Shown piece after piece: positions 30,511-39,945 of a stretch of DNA of 64,000 nt. The stretch lies in the NCBI RefSeq assembly GCF_020026895.1, contig NZ_JAINZW010000006.1, forward strand, positions 1 through 64,000, in the 5' to 3' direction. Under the pieces are notes generated by a model. That model made no database searches, was not told the origin of the DNA, and was given only the letters and a program-made list of their open reading frames with translations. The position numbers and the translations under genes were made by a program. Position 1 is the first letter of the stretch. The number at the start of each line of letters is the position of its first letter. Source of the DNA: Novilysobacter selenitireducens (GTDB taxonomy: Bacteria; Pseudomonadota; Gammaproteobacteria; Xanthomonadales; Xanthomonadaceae).

Positions 30511-31191
30511 ATGCGCCGCCTCGTCCTTGCCTTCGTTTCACTGACCGGTGCCGCCCTGGCGCATGCGCAGACCGCCGAAACGTGCGCCTCCCTGGCTGCG
30601 CCGCGCGCGCTTCCCGTGCAGCCCACCGTCGTCGCGCCGCTGGCACCGGGTCTGGCTGCGCCGAGCCACCAGTTGGGTGCACCGACCGGCGTCCTTGCCA
30701 ATGCGTTTGACGAGTCGCGATCCGTCGACCAGGTGTTGTTCCGGTTGCAGGTCGACCAGTGCCGCAACGTGGCATCGGTGACCCCACCGGTTGCGCCGGA
30801 CGCGCCGTTGCCCGCGGCGATGCCGGGCGTACCTGCTGCGGCCCCGGGAGCGACAGCCGTCACGACACCGGATGCAACTTCGCCCACCACCGCGCCGTCC
30901 TCGACCGATCCAGCCGCGTACCAGCCCAAGACGGAGTTCGACAACACGCCGTGGCGGTTCGACATGAACCAGAACGGCAAGCGCATGACCGCCGATGAGT
31001 TCAGTGCCTGGATGAAGTCCAAGGGCGTTCGCGTCGCGCGCGGCGCCGCCAAGCCGGCCGCCCCGGGTGTAGATCCATCAGCTCCGGTGGTTGAGGGCGA
31101 GGTGCCGACAGCGCCCGCGGCCGCAACCAGTCCGGTGCCTGCCGAAGACCCGGCCCAGGACGACGAGGCGGCGGCCGAGGACGACCAGTAG
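30511..31191 (+). CDS. Secreted protein of unknown function with RFDM/ADEF motif (1)
   Basis: The product is 226 residues from ATG 30511 (MRRLVLAFVSLTGAALAHAQ), chosen because GGAG (30501-30504) is 6 nt upstream. A signal peptide is evident. Residues ~25-130 are Ala/Pro/Thr-rich with two Cys (Cys at ASL and QCRN contexts). Residues ~137-178 hold a conserved block PKTExDNTPWRFDMNQNGKR, then MTADEFSAWMKSKGVRVA. The tail is acidic (EDPAQDDEAAAEDDQ). The block is shared with the protein at 32144-32419 (32 of 44 positions identical). No known domain is recognised. It is probably periplasmic or envelope associated. Confidence 0.75.
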   Translation: MRRLVLAFVSLTGAALAHAQTAETCASLAAPRALPVQPTVVAPLAPGLAAPSHQLGAPTGVLANAFDESRSVDQVLFRLQVDQCRNVASVTPPVAPDAPLPAAMPGVPAAAPGATAVTTPDATSPTTAPSSTDPAAYQPKTEFDNTPWRFDMNQNGKRMTADEFSAWMKSKGVRVARGAAKPAAPGVDPSAPVVEGEVPTAPAAATSPVPAEDPAQDDEAAAEDDQ

Positions 31192-31221
31192 TCGCGCAGC
31201 GGGCCCAGAGGTTCCAGAATC

Positions 31222-31241
31222 GCGGCCGCACCAGCGGCCGC
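31222..31241 (+). other. Palindromic hairpin before the pseudouridine synthase gene
   Basis: GCGGCCGC (31222-31229) and GCGGCCGC (31234-31241) form a perfect 8-bp stem with an ACCA loop. It ends 8 nt before ATG 31250, in the place where a ribosome-binding site should be. It may limit translation initiation. Confidence 0.5.
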
Positions 31242-31249
31242 CTTCGCAT

Positions 31250-31981
31250 ATGAAGCCACCGGTTCGACACGGTCTTGCGCGCGTGCTGTCCAAGCGCGGC
31301 GTTTGCTCGCGTAGCCAGGCCGCGAAGTGGGTGGAGGCCGGCCGGGTCCGGGTGGACGGGCGCGTCGTGCGCGATCCGGAGTATCCCGTCGTGGACGGGC
31401 GTCATGCCATCGACGTTGACGGTGAGCGCCTGCCGGCAGTCGAGCGGCGCTATATCGCATTGAACAAGCCGCGCGGGCTGGTGACGTCCACCACCGACGA
31501 GCGTGGCCGGGACACGGTTTACCGGTGTCTCGACGGAACCGGGCTGCCGTGGGTGGCGCCCGTGGGGCGCTTGGACAAGGCCAGCGAGGGCCTTCTGCTC
31601 CTGTGCAACGACCCGGAGTGGGCCGCGCGCATCACCGACCCGTCGACCGGCCCCGACAAGACCTACCACGTGCAGGTCGATGTGGTCCCAAGCGCTACGA
31701 CCCTGGACGCTCTGGTGCAGGGGGCCGTGGCGGATGGCGAACACCTGGCGGCGCGGGAGGCGAGGCTCTTGCGCGCCGGCAGCCGGAATGCCTGGCTGGA
31801 AATCGTTCTGGAGGAGGGGCGCAACCGGCAAATCAGGCGGCTGCTGGCGGCCCACGACATCTCCGTGCGTCGGCTGGTGCGCGTCGCGATCGGCGACCTG
31901 GCCCTGGGAGGGTTGGCCAAGGGGGCATGGCGCGAACTGACGACCGGCGAAGTAGCTGCGCTGGCAACGCCGTCGCGCTGA
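31250..31981 (+). CDS. RsuA/RluB/E/F-family rRNA pseudouridine synthase
   Basis: The product is 243 residues from ATG 31250. An N-terminal S4 RNA-binding domain (LARVLSKRGVCSRSQAAKWV, residues ~9-60) precedes the catalytic domain with Asp109 in PVGRLDKASEGLLLL. Motif II-like YIALNKPRGLVTS and motif III-like EGRNRQIRRLL are visible. It converts a uridine of 16S or 23S rRNA to pseudouridine. The exact target (RsuA, RluB, RluE or RluF-like) cannot be decided. The start choice follows the domain limit because no clear ribosome-binding site is present. Confidence 0.87.
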   Translation: MKPPVRHGLARVLSKRGVCSRSQAAKWVEAGRVRVDGRVVRDPEYPVVDGRHAIDVDGERLPAVERRYIALNKPRGLVTSTTDERGRDTVYRCLDGTGLPWVAPVGRLDKASEGLLLLCNDPEWAARITDPSTGPDKTYHVQVDVVPSATTLDALVQGAVADGEHLAAREARLLRAGSRNAWLEIVLEEGRNRQIRRLLAAHDISVRRLVRVAIGDLALGGLAKGAWRELTTGEVAALATPSR

Positions 31982-32143
31982 CGTTCTGCCGATGTAGTTC
32001 GCGCGCGGCATGTGACTGCCAGCACGGGTCGAGCAACGCGCGCGTGCGCATGCGCCGGACTGTGGCGGCGCGCACCTTTTGCAGCGCCCTCGTTACTTTT
32101 TCGTCACATAGACTCCACCCCACTCAACTGGGGAGAGTGAGTC

Positions 32144-32419
32144 ATGGGGAAGATCGTCATCGTTGTATCGCTGTGCTCGACTTTGCTGTTCTCATCAGCG
32201 TTCGCGGCTGAAGCCGAGCAGGTGGACGCTGCCACCTACAAGCCCAAGACCGAGCACGACAACACGCCCTACCGCTTCGATATGGAGCAGGGTGGAAAGC
32301 GCATGAGCGCCGATGAGTTCGATGCGTGGATGAGGGCGCGCGGGGTTCGCGTCGCTACCGGCAAGCAGGCCGTCAGCGCGGCAGGTGCAGGTGTCGTGGC
32401 GGACGTCGCCGAGAAGTAG
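32144..32419 (+). CDS. Small secreted protein of unknown function with RFDM/ADEF motif (2)
   Basis: The product is 91 residues. A signal peptide (MGKIVIVVSLCSTLLFSSAF, then AA) ends near residue 22. Residues ~32-73 carry the block YKPKTEHDNTPYRFDMEQGG, then KRMSADEFDAWMRARGVRVA, also found in the protein at 30511-31191. Here the block makes up nearly the whole mature protein, so it can probably fold alone. GGGGAGAGTG precedes the start. The family is not recognised. A role in the envelope is inferred only from the signal peptide and the neighbouring OmpA genes. Confidence 0.75.
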   Translation: MGKIVIVVSLCSTLLFSSAFAAEAEQVDAATYKPKTEHDNTPYRFDMEQGGKRMSADEFDAWMRARGVRVATGKQAVSAAGAGVVADVAEK

Positions 32420-32454
32420 CATCGCCGCGGTTCCAGAGGGCGCCGCTGGAGAAG

Positions 32455-32487
32455 AAAAAAAAGACCCGGCATTTGCCGGGTCTTTTT
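32455..32487. terminator. Bidirectional terminator between the small secreted protein gene and kbl
   Basis: GACCCGGC (32463-32470) pairs with GCCGGGTC (32475-32482), flanked by A8 on the left and T5 on the right. It serves the plus-strand gene ending at 32419 and minus-strand kbl. Confidence 0.92.
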
Positions 32488-32506
32488 CTTGCCGCCTGTC
32501 GCCGCG

Positions 32507-33706
32507 TTAGCTGTTGAGTACGTCCAGCTCGTGGCCGATGCGCACGAACGCATCGATCGCGCGGTCCAGTTGCTCGCGGGTATGCGCGGCCGACATCTGG
32601 GTACGGATGCGCGCCTGGCCCTTCGGAACCACCGGGAAGAAGAAGCCGATCGCGTAGATGCCTTCCTCCAGCAGCCGCTGCGCGAAGCGCTGGGCGAGCG
32701 GGGCGTCGTACAGCATCACGGGGACGATGGGATGTTCGCCCGGCTTCAGGTCGAACCCGGCCGCGGTCATGCGCTCGCGGAAGTAGGCGGTGTTTTCCAC
32801 GAGCTGTGCGCGCAGGTCGCCGGCCGAGGCCAGCATCTCGAACGCCTTGGTGCCGGCCGCGACCACGTGCGGCGGCAGCGAGTTGGAGAACAGGTAGGGA
32901 CGGGAACGCTGGCGCAACAGTTCGACCACCTCCGCGCTTGCGGTCGTGAACCCGCCCAGCGCGCCGCCCATCGCCTTGCCCAGCGTGCCGGTGATGATGT
33001 CGATCTTCTCCAGCACGCCCTTGACCTCGGCCGAGCCGCGGCCGGTGGCGCCCAGGAATCCGGTGGCGTGGCATTCGTCGATGTGCACGAGTGCGCCGTA
33101 CTTGGCCGCCAGCTCGGTGATGCGGTCGAGCGGGGCGATGAAGCCGTCCATCGAGAACACGCCATCGGTGGTGATCAGCTTCGTGCGCGCGCCGGCGGCG
33201 TCGGCGGCCTGCAACTGGGCCTCCAGGTCGGCCATGTCGCAGTTGGCATAGCGGAAGCGCTTGGCCTTGCACAGGCGCACGCCGTCGATGATCGAGGCGT
33301 GGTTGAGCGCGTCGGAGATGATCGCGTCCTCCTCGCCCAGCAACGGCTCGAACAGGCCGCCGTTGGCGTCGAAGCATGCCGCGTAGAGAATCGTGTCCTG
33401 CTTGCCGAAGAAGTCGGAAATCGTCTTCTCGAGCTGCTTGTGCAGGTCCTGCGTGCCGCAGATGAAACGCACCGAGGCCATGCCGAAGCCGTGGCTGTCG
33501 AGCGCCTCCTTCGCGACCGCGACGATGTCCGGGTGATCGGCCAAGCCCAGGTAGTTGTTGGCGCAGAAGTTGAGTACGGTACGGCCGTCGGCCAGCACGA
33601 TTTCCGCGGACTGCGGCGAGGTAATGACGCGCTCGGACTTGAACAGTCCCTGCTCGCGGATGGTGTCGAGCTCGGCGGCGTAGCGTTGCGTGAGGGAGGT
33701 GGACAT
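32507..33706 (-). CDS. kbl: Glycine C-acetyltransferase (2-amino-3-ketobutyrate CoA ligase)
   Basis: The product is 399 residues from the ATG at 33706 ([20 protein letters not shown]). Longer frames upstream are not supported. It belongs to the alpha-oxoamine synthase family of PLP enzymes, with the Schiff-base Lys244 in [12 protein letters not shown], the same number as E. coli Kbl. [12 protein letters not shown] and SNSLPP are also conserved. It splits 2-amino-3-oxobutyrate, made by threonine dehydrogenase, into glycine and acetyl-CoA. The partner tdh lies 970 bp upstream on the same strand, separated by a gene on the other strand. Confidence 0.96.
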   Translation of the reverse strand: MSTSLTQRYAAELDTIREQGLFKSERVITSPQSAEIVLADGRTVLNFCANNYLGLADHPDIVAVAKEALDSHGFGMASVRFICGTQDLHKQLEKTISDFFGKQDTILYAACFDANGGLFEPLLGEEDAIISDALNHASIIDGVRLCKAKRFRYANCDMADLEAQLQAADAAGARTKLITTDGVFSMDGFIAPLDRITELAAKYGALVHIDECHATGFLGATGRGSAEVKGVLEKIDIITGTLGKAMGGALGGFTTASAEVVELLRQRSRPYLFSNSLPPHVVAAGTKAFEMLASAGDLRAQLVENTAYFRERMTAAGFDLKPGEHPIVPVMLYDAPLAQRFAQRLLEEGIYAIGFFFPVVPKGQARIRTQMSAAHTREQLDRAIDAFVRIGHELDVLNS

Positions 33707-33885
33707 GTCCGTTTCCTGTTGGGCGGGGTGGGGTGGCCGCCAGCGCTCCAGCGAGGGGCGGCGCAAGACGGCCTCCATCGTGGACGGGCGCGACGCGGGA
33801 CGGCTTGGTGCTGGCGCGCCCCGCGGCGGAACCCGTGATTCTATCCAATGCCCGCGCTGCGACCCCGGGCGGCTTGGAGTCGGGG

Positions 33886-34581
33886 ATGGACAGACCGCGG
33901 CCTGAAGGTCTTGCCATCCCGGCCTGGTGGCTGCCGGCGCTGTCGGCGGCCTTGCCCTTCGTCGTATCGCACCTGGCCTGGGCGTTGTCGCTGCACGCGC
34001 AGCTGATCCCCGCATGCAATCCCTATCTGGACGGCTGCGTGTCGATCAGCCGGGCCGCGCGCCACGGGGCCGGCAACGACCTGTTCCGGCTTGTCATGTT
34101 GCCGGCGGCGGCGCTGCAGGCGGCGTGCTGGTGGACGGCGGCGGGGCGGTTGACCCGGCGGGGCCTGGTCCATGCCGGGAAAGTCGCGGTACTGGGCGTC
34201 GCTGCTGCCGTGTTCCTGGCGCTGTATGCCAACTTCCTGGGCAGCGAAGGGGATGTGTACCGCCTGCTGCGGCGCTACGGGGTCACCGGCTACTTCGCGT
34301 GCAGCTACCTGTCGCTGCTCTTGGTGCTCCACGCCGATGCGCAGTCAAGCATTGTGGTTCCTGCGCGCGACGGTGCATTGCGGGTCGTCGCGGCGGGCTT
34401 CCTGCTGACGGGGCTGGCGGCCGTGGTGTCGGGGTATGTGGCCGATGCCGCCACACACGACCGCATCGAAAACGCGTTGGAGTGGCAGTTGGGCCTGTGG
34501 CTCACCGCCCTGTTCGGGGCGATGGCCTGGCAATGGTGGCGCGAGGGACTCCACTGGCGGCTTGGCACTCGCGGCCCGTAA
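33886..34581 (+). CDS. Multi-pass membrane protein of unknown function
   Basis: The product is 231 residues from ATG 33886 ([20 protein letters not shown]). The longer frame from 33733 has a non-membrane, low-complexity start and is not preferred. GGGGATG gives only a weak ribosome-binding site. About six hydrophobic segments are visible, and a short loop has [20 protein letters not shown] after the first helix. The overall look ([10 protein letters not shown] after TM1, six helices) is like DUF998/Frag1-type membrane proteins, but I do not assign a family. It is encoded opposite to and between tdh and kbl. Confidence 0.65.
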   Translation: MDRPRPEGLAIPAWWLPALSAALPFVVSHLAWALSLHAQLIPACNPYLDGCVSISRAARHGAGNDLFRLVMLPAAALQAACWWTAAGRLTRRGLVHAGKVAVLGVAAAVFLALYANFLGSEGDVYRLLRRYGVTGYFACSYLSLLLVLHADAQSSIVVPARDGALRVVAAGFLLTGLAAVVSGYVADAATHDRIENALEWQLGLWLTALFGAMAWQWWREGLHWRLGTRGP

Positions 34582-34674
34582 GGGACACACGCGACTGCGT
34601 GTTCGTGATGACTGCCCGCGTTGCCGGCGGGGCGCGCCATGGCCCGGAGTCACCCACTGCGACGCGATGCGTAC

Positions 34675-35727
34675 TCAGTTCCAGCTCAGGACGATCTTTC
34701 CGGACTTGCCGGCTTCCATCAGGTCGAAGCCCTGCTGGAACTCCTCCACCGGCAACTGGTGGGTCAGCACCTTGCCCAGCGGGAAGCCGCCCAGCACCAG
34801 CTGCGTCATCTTGTACCAGGTCTCGTACATGCGCCGGCCGTAGATGCCCTGCACGGTCAAGCCCTTGAAGATGATGCGGTCCCAGTCGATGCCTGCGCCC
34901 TTGGGCAGGATGCCGAGCAGGGCGATCTTGCCGCCGTGGTACATGCAGTCGAGCATGTCGTTGAAGGCGCGCGCATTGCCGCTCATTTCCAGGCCGACGT
35001 CGAAGCCTTCCATGTGCAGGTCCTTCATGACGTCCTTGATCGACTGGTTGGCGACATTGACCACGCGCGTCGCGCCCATGTCGGCGGCCAGCTTCAGCCG
35101 GTAGTCGTTGACGTCGGTGACGACGATGTTGCGCGCGCCGATGTGCTTGCAGATGCCAGCGGCGATGATGCCGATGGGACCGGCGCCGGTGATCAGCACG
35201 TCCTCGCCGACCACGTCGAACTCCAGCGCGCAATGCGCGGCGTTGCCGTACGGGTCGAAGAACGCGGCCAGCTCGCTGGGGATCTGGTCCGGGATCGGCC
35301 ACAGGTTGGTGGCCGGCATCACCATGTACTCGGCGAACGCGCCGTTGCGGTTCACGCCGATGCCGACGGTGTTGGGGCACAGGTGCTGCTTGCCGGCGCG
35401 GCAGTTGCGGCAGTGGCCGCAGACGATGTGGCCTTCGGCCGACACGCGCTGGCCAATGCGGTAGCCCTTGACCTCGGTGCCGAGCTGCACGATGCGGCCG
35501 ACGAATTCGTGGCCGATCACCAGGCCCGGCTTGATCGTGCGCTGGCTCCACTCGTCCCACAGGTAGATGTGCAGGTCGGTGCCGCAGATCGCGGTCTTCT
35601 CCAGCTTGATCAGCACGTCGTTGGGGCCGGGCGAGGGCACCTCGACCTCGTCCATCCAGATGCCCTTGGCGGCTTCGCGCTTGACCAGCGCGCGCATGCG
35701 GGTGGGGATGGTGTCGGTCTGGGTCAT
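34675..35727 (-). CDS. tdh: L-threonine 3-dehydrogenase
   Basis: The product is 350 residues, a zinc-dependent medium-chain dehydrogenase. Catalytic zinc ligands lie in [11 protein letters not shown] and GHEFVGRI, and structural zinc cysteines in [15 protein letters not shown]. The NAD-binding [11 protein letters not shown] follows. It oxidises threonine to 2-amino-3-oxobutyrate for Kbl. The start may instead be the internal Met of [15 protein letters not shown] at 35697, which fits the E. coli length (341 residues) better. The ribosome-binding site for 35727 (AGGAA) is acceptable. Confidence 0.96.
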   Translation of the reverse strand: MTQTDTIPTRMRALVKREAAKGIWMDEVEVPSPGPNDVLIKLEKTAICGTDLHIYLWDEWSQRTIKPGLVIGHEFVGRIVQLGTEVKGYRIGQRVSAEGHIVCGHCRNCRAGKQHLCPNTVGIGVNRNGAFAEYMVMPATNLWPIPDQIPSELAAFFDPYGNAAHCALEFDVVGEDVLITGAGPIGIIAAGICKHIGARNIVVTDVNDYRLKLAADMGATRVVNVANQSIKDVMKDLHMEGFDVGLEMSGNARAFNDMLDCMYHGGKIALLGILPKGAGIDWDRIIFKGLTVQGIYGRRMYETWYKMTQLVLGGFPLGKVLTHQLPVEEFQQGFDLMEAGKSGKIVLSWN

Positions 35728-35866
35728 GTCGGTTCCTGGGGGAAGTGGCCCCGTTCGAAGGGCACGGGGCAGGCCGGCGATTATACGGGCCGGCCACTGA
35801 AGGCATTGGCGATGCGGCGCGGGCGCGGGCTAGACTCGGCCGGTTAACCGACCCAGGAGCGTATGC

Positions 35867-38026
35867 ATGCGATACACAGTGTTGGCCGCCGCAATGGCGC
35901 TGGCCGGAGTGACGGGAGGCGCGATGGCAGCCGAAGGCATGTGGGTACCGCAGCAATTACCTGAAATCGCCGGCCCGCTGAAGAAGGCGGGCCTGGAACT
36001 GTCGCCCGAGCAGTTGGCCGACCTGACCGGCGACCCGATGGGCGCCGTGGTCTCGCTGGGCGGCTGCACCGCCAGCTTCGTCTCGCCCCAGGGCCTGGTG
36101 GTGACCAACCACCACTGCGCCTACGGCGCGATCCAGCTCAACTCCACGCTCGACAACAACCTGATCGACGTGGGCTTCAATGCCGCGACGATGGGCGATG
36201 AGGTATCGGCCGGCCCGACCTCGCGCATCTATGCGCTCGACTCCATCGAGGACGTCACCGACCAGGTGCGCGCAGCCATTGCCGCGGCGCCCGACGCGCT
36301 GGCCCGCACAGAGGCGCTCGAGAACCTCGAGAAGCAGCTGATCGCCCGCTGCGAGGCCGAAGACGGCTACCGCTGCCGCCTGTACAGCTTTGCCGGCGGC
36401 AACACCTACCGGTTGTTCCGCAACCTCGAGATCAAGGACGTGCGCCTGGTCTATGCGCCTCCGGGCAGCATCGGCAATTACGGCGGCGAGATCGACAACT
36501 GGATGTGGCCGCGCCACACCGGCGACTTCGCCTTCTACCGCGCCTATGTCGGCAAGGACGGCAAGCCGGCCGCCTACGACAAGGACAATGTGCCGTACCA
36601 GCCCAGGCATTGGCTGAAGCTCGCCGACCGCCCGTTGGGCGAGGGCGACTTCGTCATGGTGGCCGGCTATCCGGGGTCAACCAGCCGCTACGCGCTGGCG
36701 GCGGACTTCGACCACACCGCGAACTGGGCCTACCCGGTGGTCGGTGGGCACTTCAAGAACCTCGTCGCGCTGGTGGAGGCCGAAGGCCGCCGCAACCCGG
36801 AGGTCGAGGTGAAGTACGCCAACACCATCCGCGGCTGGCAGAACGCGATGAAGAACTACGACGGCCAGCTGGAAGGCTTCCGTCGCATCGGCGCGGCCAA
36901 TACCAAGCGCAAGGACGAGGCCGCGACGCTGGCGTGGCTGCGCCGCCAGGGCCCGAAGGGCCAGGCCGCACTGGAGGCCCACGCGCAACTGGAAGCACTT
37001 GGCGAGCTGGCGCGCCAGCACCGTGAGCGCGACCTGATCTTCGGCCAGCTGCGCAACACCGGCGTGCTGGGTGCGGCGTCGCAGCTGTACCGCCTGTCGA
37101 TCGAGCGCGAGAAGCCGGATGCGCAGCGCGAGTCGGGCTACCAGGACCGTGACCTGCCGTCGTTCGAGGGCAGCCTGCGGCAGATGGAGCGTCGCTACGA
37201 GCCGGGGATGGACCGCCAGCTGCAGGCCTACTGGCTGCGCGAGTACATCAAGCTCCCGGCCGACCAGCGCATCGCCGCGGTGGACGCATGGCTCGGCGGC
37301 AACGACGCGGCCGCAATCGAGGCTGCACTGGACCGCCTGGCCGGGACGGAGCTGACGGACAACGCCAAGCGCATCGCGCTGTTCAAGGCCGACCGCGACG
37401 TGTTCGAAGCCAGCAAGGACCCGGCGGTGCAGTTCGCGGTGGCGACCATGCCGACCGTGCTGCAGCTGGAGAAGGAAGCCAAGCTGCGCGCCGGTGACGC
37501 GCTGGTGGCGCGCCCGGTCTACCTGCAGGCCGTGGCCGACTACAAGCGCAGCCAGGGCGGCTTCGTCTACCCGGACGCCAACTCGTCCTTGCGCATCACC
37601 TTCGGCAACGTCACCGGCTATACGAAGACCGCCGGCAGCGAGCAGGTGCCCTTCACCCGTCTGGAGGAAGTAGCGGCCAAGGCGACCGGCGAGGAGCCGT
37701 TCAACGCCCCGCAACCGCTGCTCGATGCCATCCAGGCCAAGCGTTACGGCGGCCTGGCCGATCCGGAGCTGGGTACGGTGCCGGTCAACTTCCTGTCCAA
37801 CCTGGACATCACCGGCGGCAACTCGGGTTCGCCGGTGCTGGACGCCCGCGGCAAGCTGGTCGGGCTGGCCTTCGACGGCAACTGGGAGTCGGTCAGCTCC
37901 AACTGGGTGTTCGACCCGGTGATGACGCGGATGATCTCCGTCGACCAGCGCTACATGCGCTGGATCATGCAGGAGGTCTTCCCGGCCCCGAACCTGCTGC
38001 AGGAGATGGACGTCGCCGCGCCCTGA
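35867..38026 (+). CDS. Secreted S46 dipeptidyl-peptidase (DPP7-like)
   Basis: The product is 719 residues with a signal peptide (MRYTVLAAAMALAGVTGGAM, then A). The catalytic triad of the S46 family is visible: His in TNHHC (82/83), Asp220 in PRHTGDF and Ser653 in GGNSGSPV. Gly671, 18 residues after the Ser, corresponds to the Gly673 of DPP7, while DPP11 has Arg there. A broad hydrophobic P1 preference is therefore inferred rather than Asp/Glu. It removes dipeptides from peptides in the periplasm or outside. S46 enzymes are common in peptide-feeding xanthomonads. It is monocistronic with its own terminator. Confidence 0.92.
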   Translation: MRYTVLAAAMALAGVTGGAMAAEGMWVPQQLPEIAGPLKKAGLELSPEQLADLTGDPMGAVVSLGGCTASFVSPQGLVVTNHHCAYGAIQLNSTLDNNLIDVGFNAATMGDEVSAGPTSRIYALDSIEDVTDQVRAAIAAAPDALARTEALENLEKQLIARCEAEDGYRCRLYSFAGGNTYRLFRNLEIKDVRLVYAPPGSIGNYGGEIDNWMWPRHTGDFAFYRAYVGKDGKPAAYDKDNVPYQPRHWLKLADRPLGEGDFVMVAGYPGSTSRYALAADFDHTANWAYPVVGGHFKNLVALVEAEGRRNPEVEVKYANTIRGWQNAMKNYDGQLEGFRRIGAANTKRKDEAATLAWLRRQGPKGQAALEAHAQLEALGELARQHRERDLIFGQLRNTGVLGAASQLYRLSIEREKPDAQRESGYQDRDLPSFEGSLRQMERRYEPGMDRQLQAYWLREYIKLPADQRIAAVDAWLGGNDAAAIEAALDRLAGTELTDNAKRIALFKADRDVFEASKDPAVQFAVATMPTVLQLEKEAKLRAGDALVARPVYLQAVADYKRSQGGFVYPDANSSLRITFGNVTGYTKTAGSEQVPFTRLEEVAAKATGEEPFNAPQPLLDAIQAKRYGGLADPELGTVPVNFLSNLDITGGNSGSPVLDARGKLVGLAFDGNWESVSSNWVFDPVMTRMISVDQRYMRWIMQEVFPAPNLLQEMDVAAP

Positions 38027-38052
38027 CGGCACTGCACTACGCCAGTCGACGA

Positions 38053-38084
38053 CGCCGGCCGGGTTCGCTCCCGGCCGGCGTTTT
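38053..38084 (+). terminator. Terminator of the S46 peptidase gene
   Basis: CGCCGGCCGGG (38053-38063) pairs perfectly with 38070-38080 around a 6-nt loop and is followed by TTTT. Confidence 0.9.
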
Positions 38085-38267
38085 CATTCCTGCCCGGGAT
38101 TGCTGCTAGTCTCCGGGCTGTCGCGGATTCCCATGCCAGCCGGCCCCGTTTCCCGACCCGCAGGTGCACCACCGCAGTAATTCCCCGTCCTCCGTGCGGG
38201 GACCGCACGACCGCAGCGCCGGCTGGCAGGGCTCTTCCGCATCCTTCCCGATGACGAGGAACCTGCA

Positions 38268-39830
38268 ATGAAAGTACTGGCGTGCGATGGCATCCATGAC
38301 GACGGCCTGGCCCTGTTCCGCGACGCGGGATGGGAGGTCGTCGTGTCCGACCCGATCAAGGACCCGGCGGCGCTGGCCAGCGCGCTTGACGGCGTCGATG
38401 CGGTGCTGGTGCGTTCGGCCACGCCGGTCACGGCCGAGGCGATTGCCGATGCGACGAAGCTGCGCGTGATCGGCCGCGCCGGCGCGGGCGTGGACACCAT
38501 CGACGTCGACGCCGCCACCGCGCGCGGCATCGCGGTGATGAACGCGCCCGACGGCAACACGCTCGCCGCCGCCGAGCACGCGATCTCGCTGCTGTTCGCG
38601 CTGGCCCGCCACATCCCCAAGGCCGATGCCGGCATGAAGGCCGGGCAGTGGCCCAAGGCCGGGTTGACCGGCTTCGAGCTGGAGGGCAAGCGCCTGGGCG
38701 TGATCGGCCTGGGCCGCATCGGCGCGACCGTGGCGCGCAAGGCGCTGGGCATCGGCATGGAGGTCGCCGCGTACGACCCGTTCCTGCCGCCCGCCGCCGC
38801 GGCCAAGGGCAGCGTGCCGCTGAAGACGCTGGACGAGCTGCTGGCGTGGGCCGATATCGTCACCCTGCACGTGCCGCGCACCAAGGAGACGACCAACCTG
38901 CTGTCGGAGGCGCGCATGCGCGCGATCAAGCCGGGCGGATACGTGGTCAACGCCGCACGCGGTGGGCTGGTGGACGAGGCCGCGCTGCTCAAGCTGCTGG
39001 ACGAAGGCCACCTTGCCGGTGCCGCGCTGGACACCTTCGTGACCGAGCCGCTGCAGGCCGACTCGCCCCTGCGTGCGCACCCCAAGCTGATCCTGACCCC
39101 CCACCTGGGCGCCTCCACCAGCGAAGCCCAGCAGGCGGTGAGCACGATCCTCGCGCGGCAGATCCTGGACTTCATCGACACCGGTGCGGTCGCCGGCTGC
39201 GTCAACCTGCCGCCACTGACCGCCGAAGCCGCGCGCGAGGTCGGCCCGTGGATGCCGCTGATGTCGGCGCTCGGCCGGCTGGCCGCGCGCCTGGTGCCTG
39301 CGCCGACGCGCCTGCACATCACCTATGCCGGACGCACCGACGCGCTGGACACCCGGCCGCTGACGCGCCTGCTGGTCGCATCGCTGCTGGGCACCGCTTC
39401 GGGCAGGATCACGCCGGTGAATGCACTGGCCGAAGCCGCCGGCCGCGGCCTCACCGTCGCCGAAACGCTCGGTGGCGACGGCGATGGCTTCGACCGCCTG
39501 CTGCGCATCCGCGTCGAGGGCGACGGCCGCAGCCGCGAGATCGAGGCCACCCTGCACCGCGGCCCGCGCGTGGTGCGGCTGGACGGCGTGGAGATCGAGT
39601 TCGACCCGCTGGCCAACGTGTTGCTCATGCGCAACGAGGACCGCCCCGGCATGATCGGCACGGTCGGTTCGAAGCTGGGCGCGGCCGGCGTCAACATCGT
39701 CAACTTCGCGCTGGGCGCGGCCGGCGACGGACAGGCACGCGCGGCGATCACGATAGACCGTGCCGTCGACGACGCCCATCTCGCCGAGCTCCGCGCCACG
39801 CCGGGCGTGCTGTCGCTGCAGCAGATCTGA
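38268..39830 (+). CDS. serA: D-3-phosphoglycerate dehydrogenase, long form
   Basis: The product is 520 residues. The substrate domain is followed by an NAD-binding Rossmann motif (LGVIGLGRIGATVARKALG) and the active-site His in LTPHLGASTSEAQ. An intervening domain (~320-440) and a C-terminal ACT domain (RNEDRPGMIGTVGSKLGAAG) follow. This is the long SerA type of Mycobacterium and Bacillus rather than the 410-residue E. coli form. It makes the first committed step of serine synthesis, and the ACT domain suggests serine feedback. A 155-nt leader from a possible TAGTCT -10 (38107) contains a 7-bp hairpin. GACGAGGA is the ribosome-binding site. Confidence 0.95.
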   Translation: MKVLACDGIHDDGLALFRDAGWEVVVSDPIKDPAALASALDGVDAVLVRSATPVTAEAIADATKLRVIGRAGAGVDTIDVDAATARGIAVMNAPDGNTLAAAEHAISLLFALARHIPKADAGMKAGQWPKAGLTGFELEGKRLGVIGLGRIGATVARKALGIGMEVAAYDPFLPPAAAAKGSVPLKTLDELLAWADIVTLHVPRTKETTNLLSEARMRAIKPGGYVVNAARGGLVDEAALLKLLDEGHLAGAALDTFVTEPLQADSPLRAHPKLILTPHLGASTSEAQQAVSTILARQILDFIDTGAVAGCVNLPPLTAEAAREVGPWMPLMSALGRLAARLVPAPTRLHITYAGRTDALDTRPLTRLLVASLLGTASGRITPVNALAEAAGRGLTVAETLGGDGDGFDRLLRIRVEGDGRSREIEATLHRGPRVVRLDGVEIEFDPLANVLLMRNEDRPGMIGTVGSKLGAAGVNIVNFALGAAGDGQARAAITIDRAVDDAHLAELRATPGVLSLQQI

Positions 39831-39945
39831 ACAACGCCGCGGCCACGCGCCGGCACTCGTGCCGTGCGTGCCGCTTGGCGATATCACGCGGCGGACCTTG
39901 CGCCGCTACTACTCCCGACTCCCATCAGAACGACAAGGACATCCC

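Noticed and set aside
34585-34602. ACACGC-GACT-GCGTGT hairpin after the membrane-protein gene as terminator.
   Set aside because: The 6-bp stem is short and no T-run follows on either strand.
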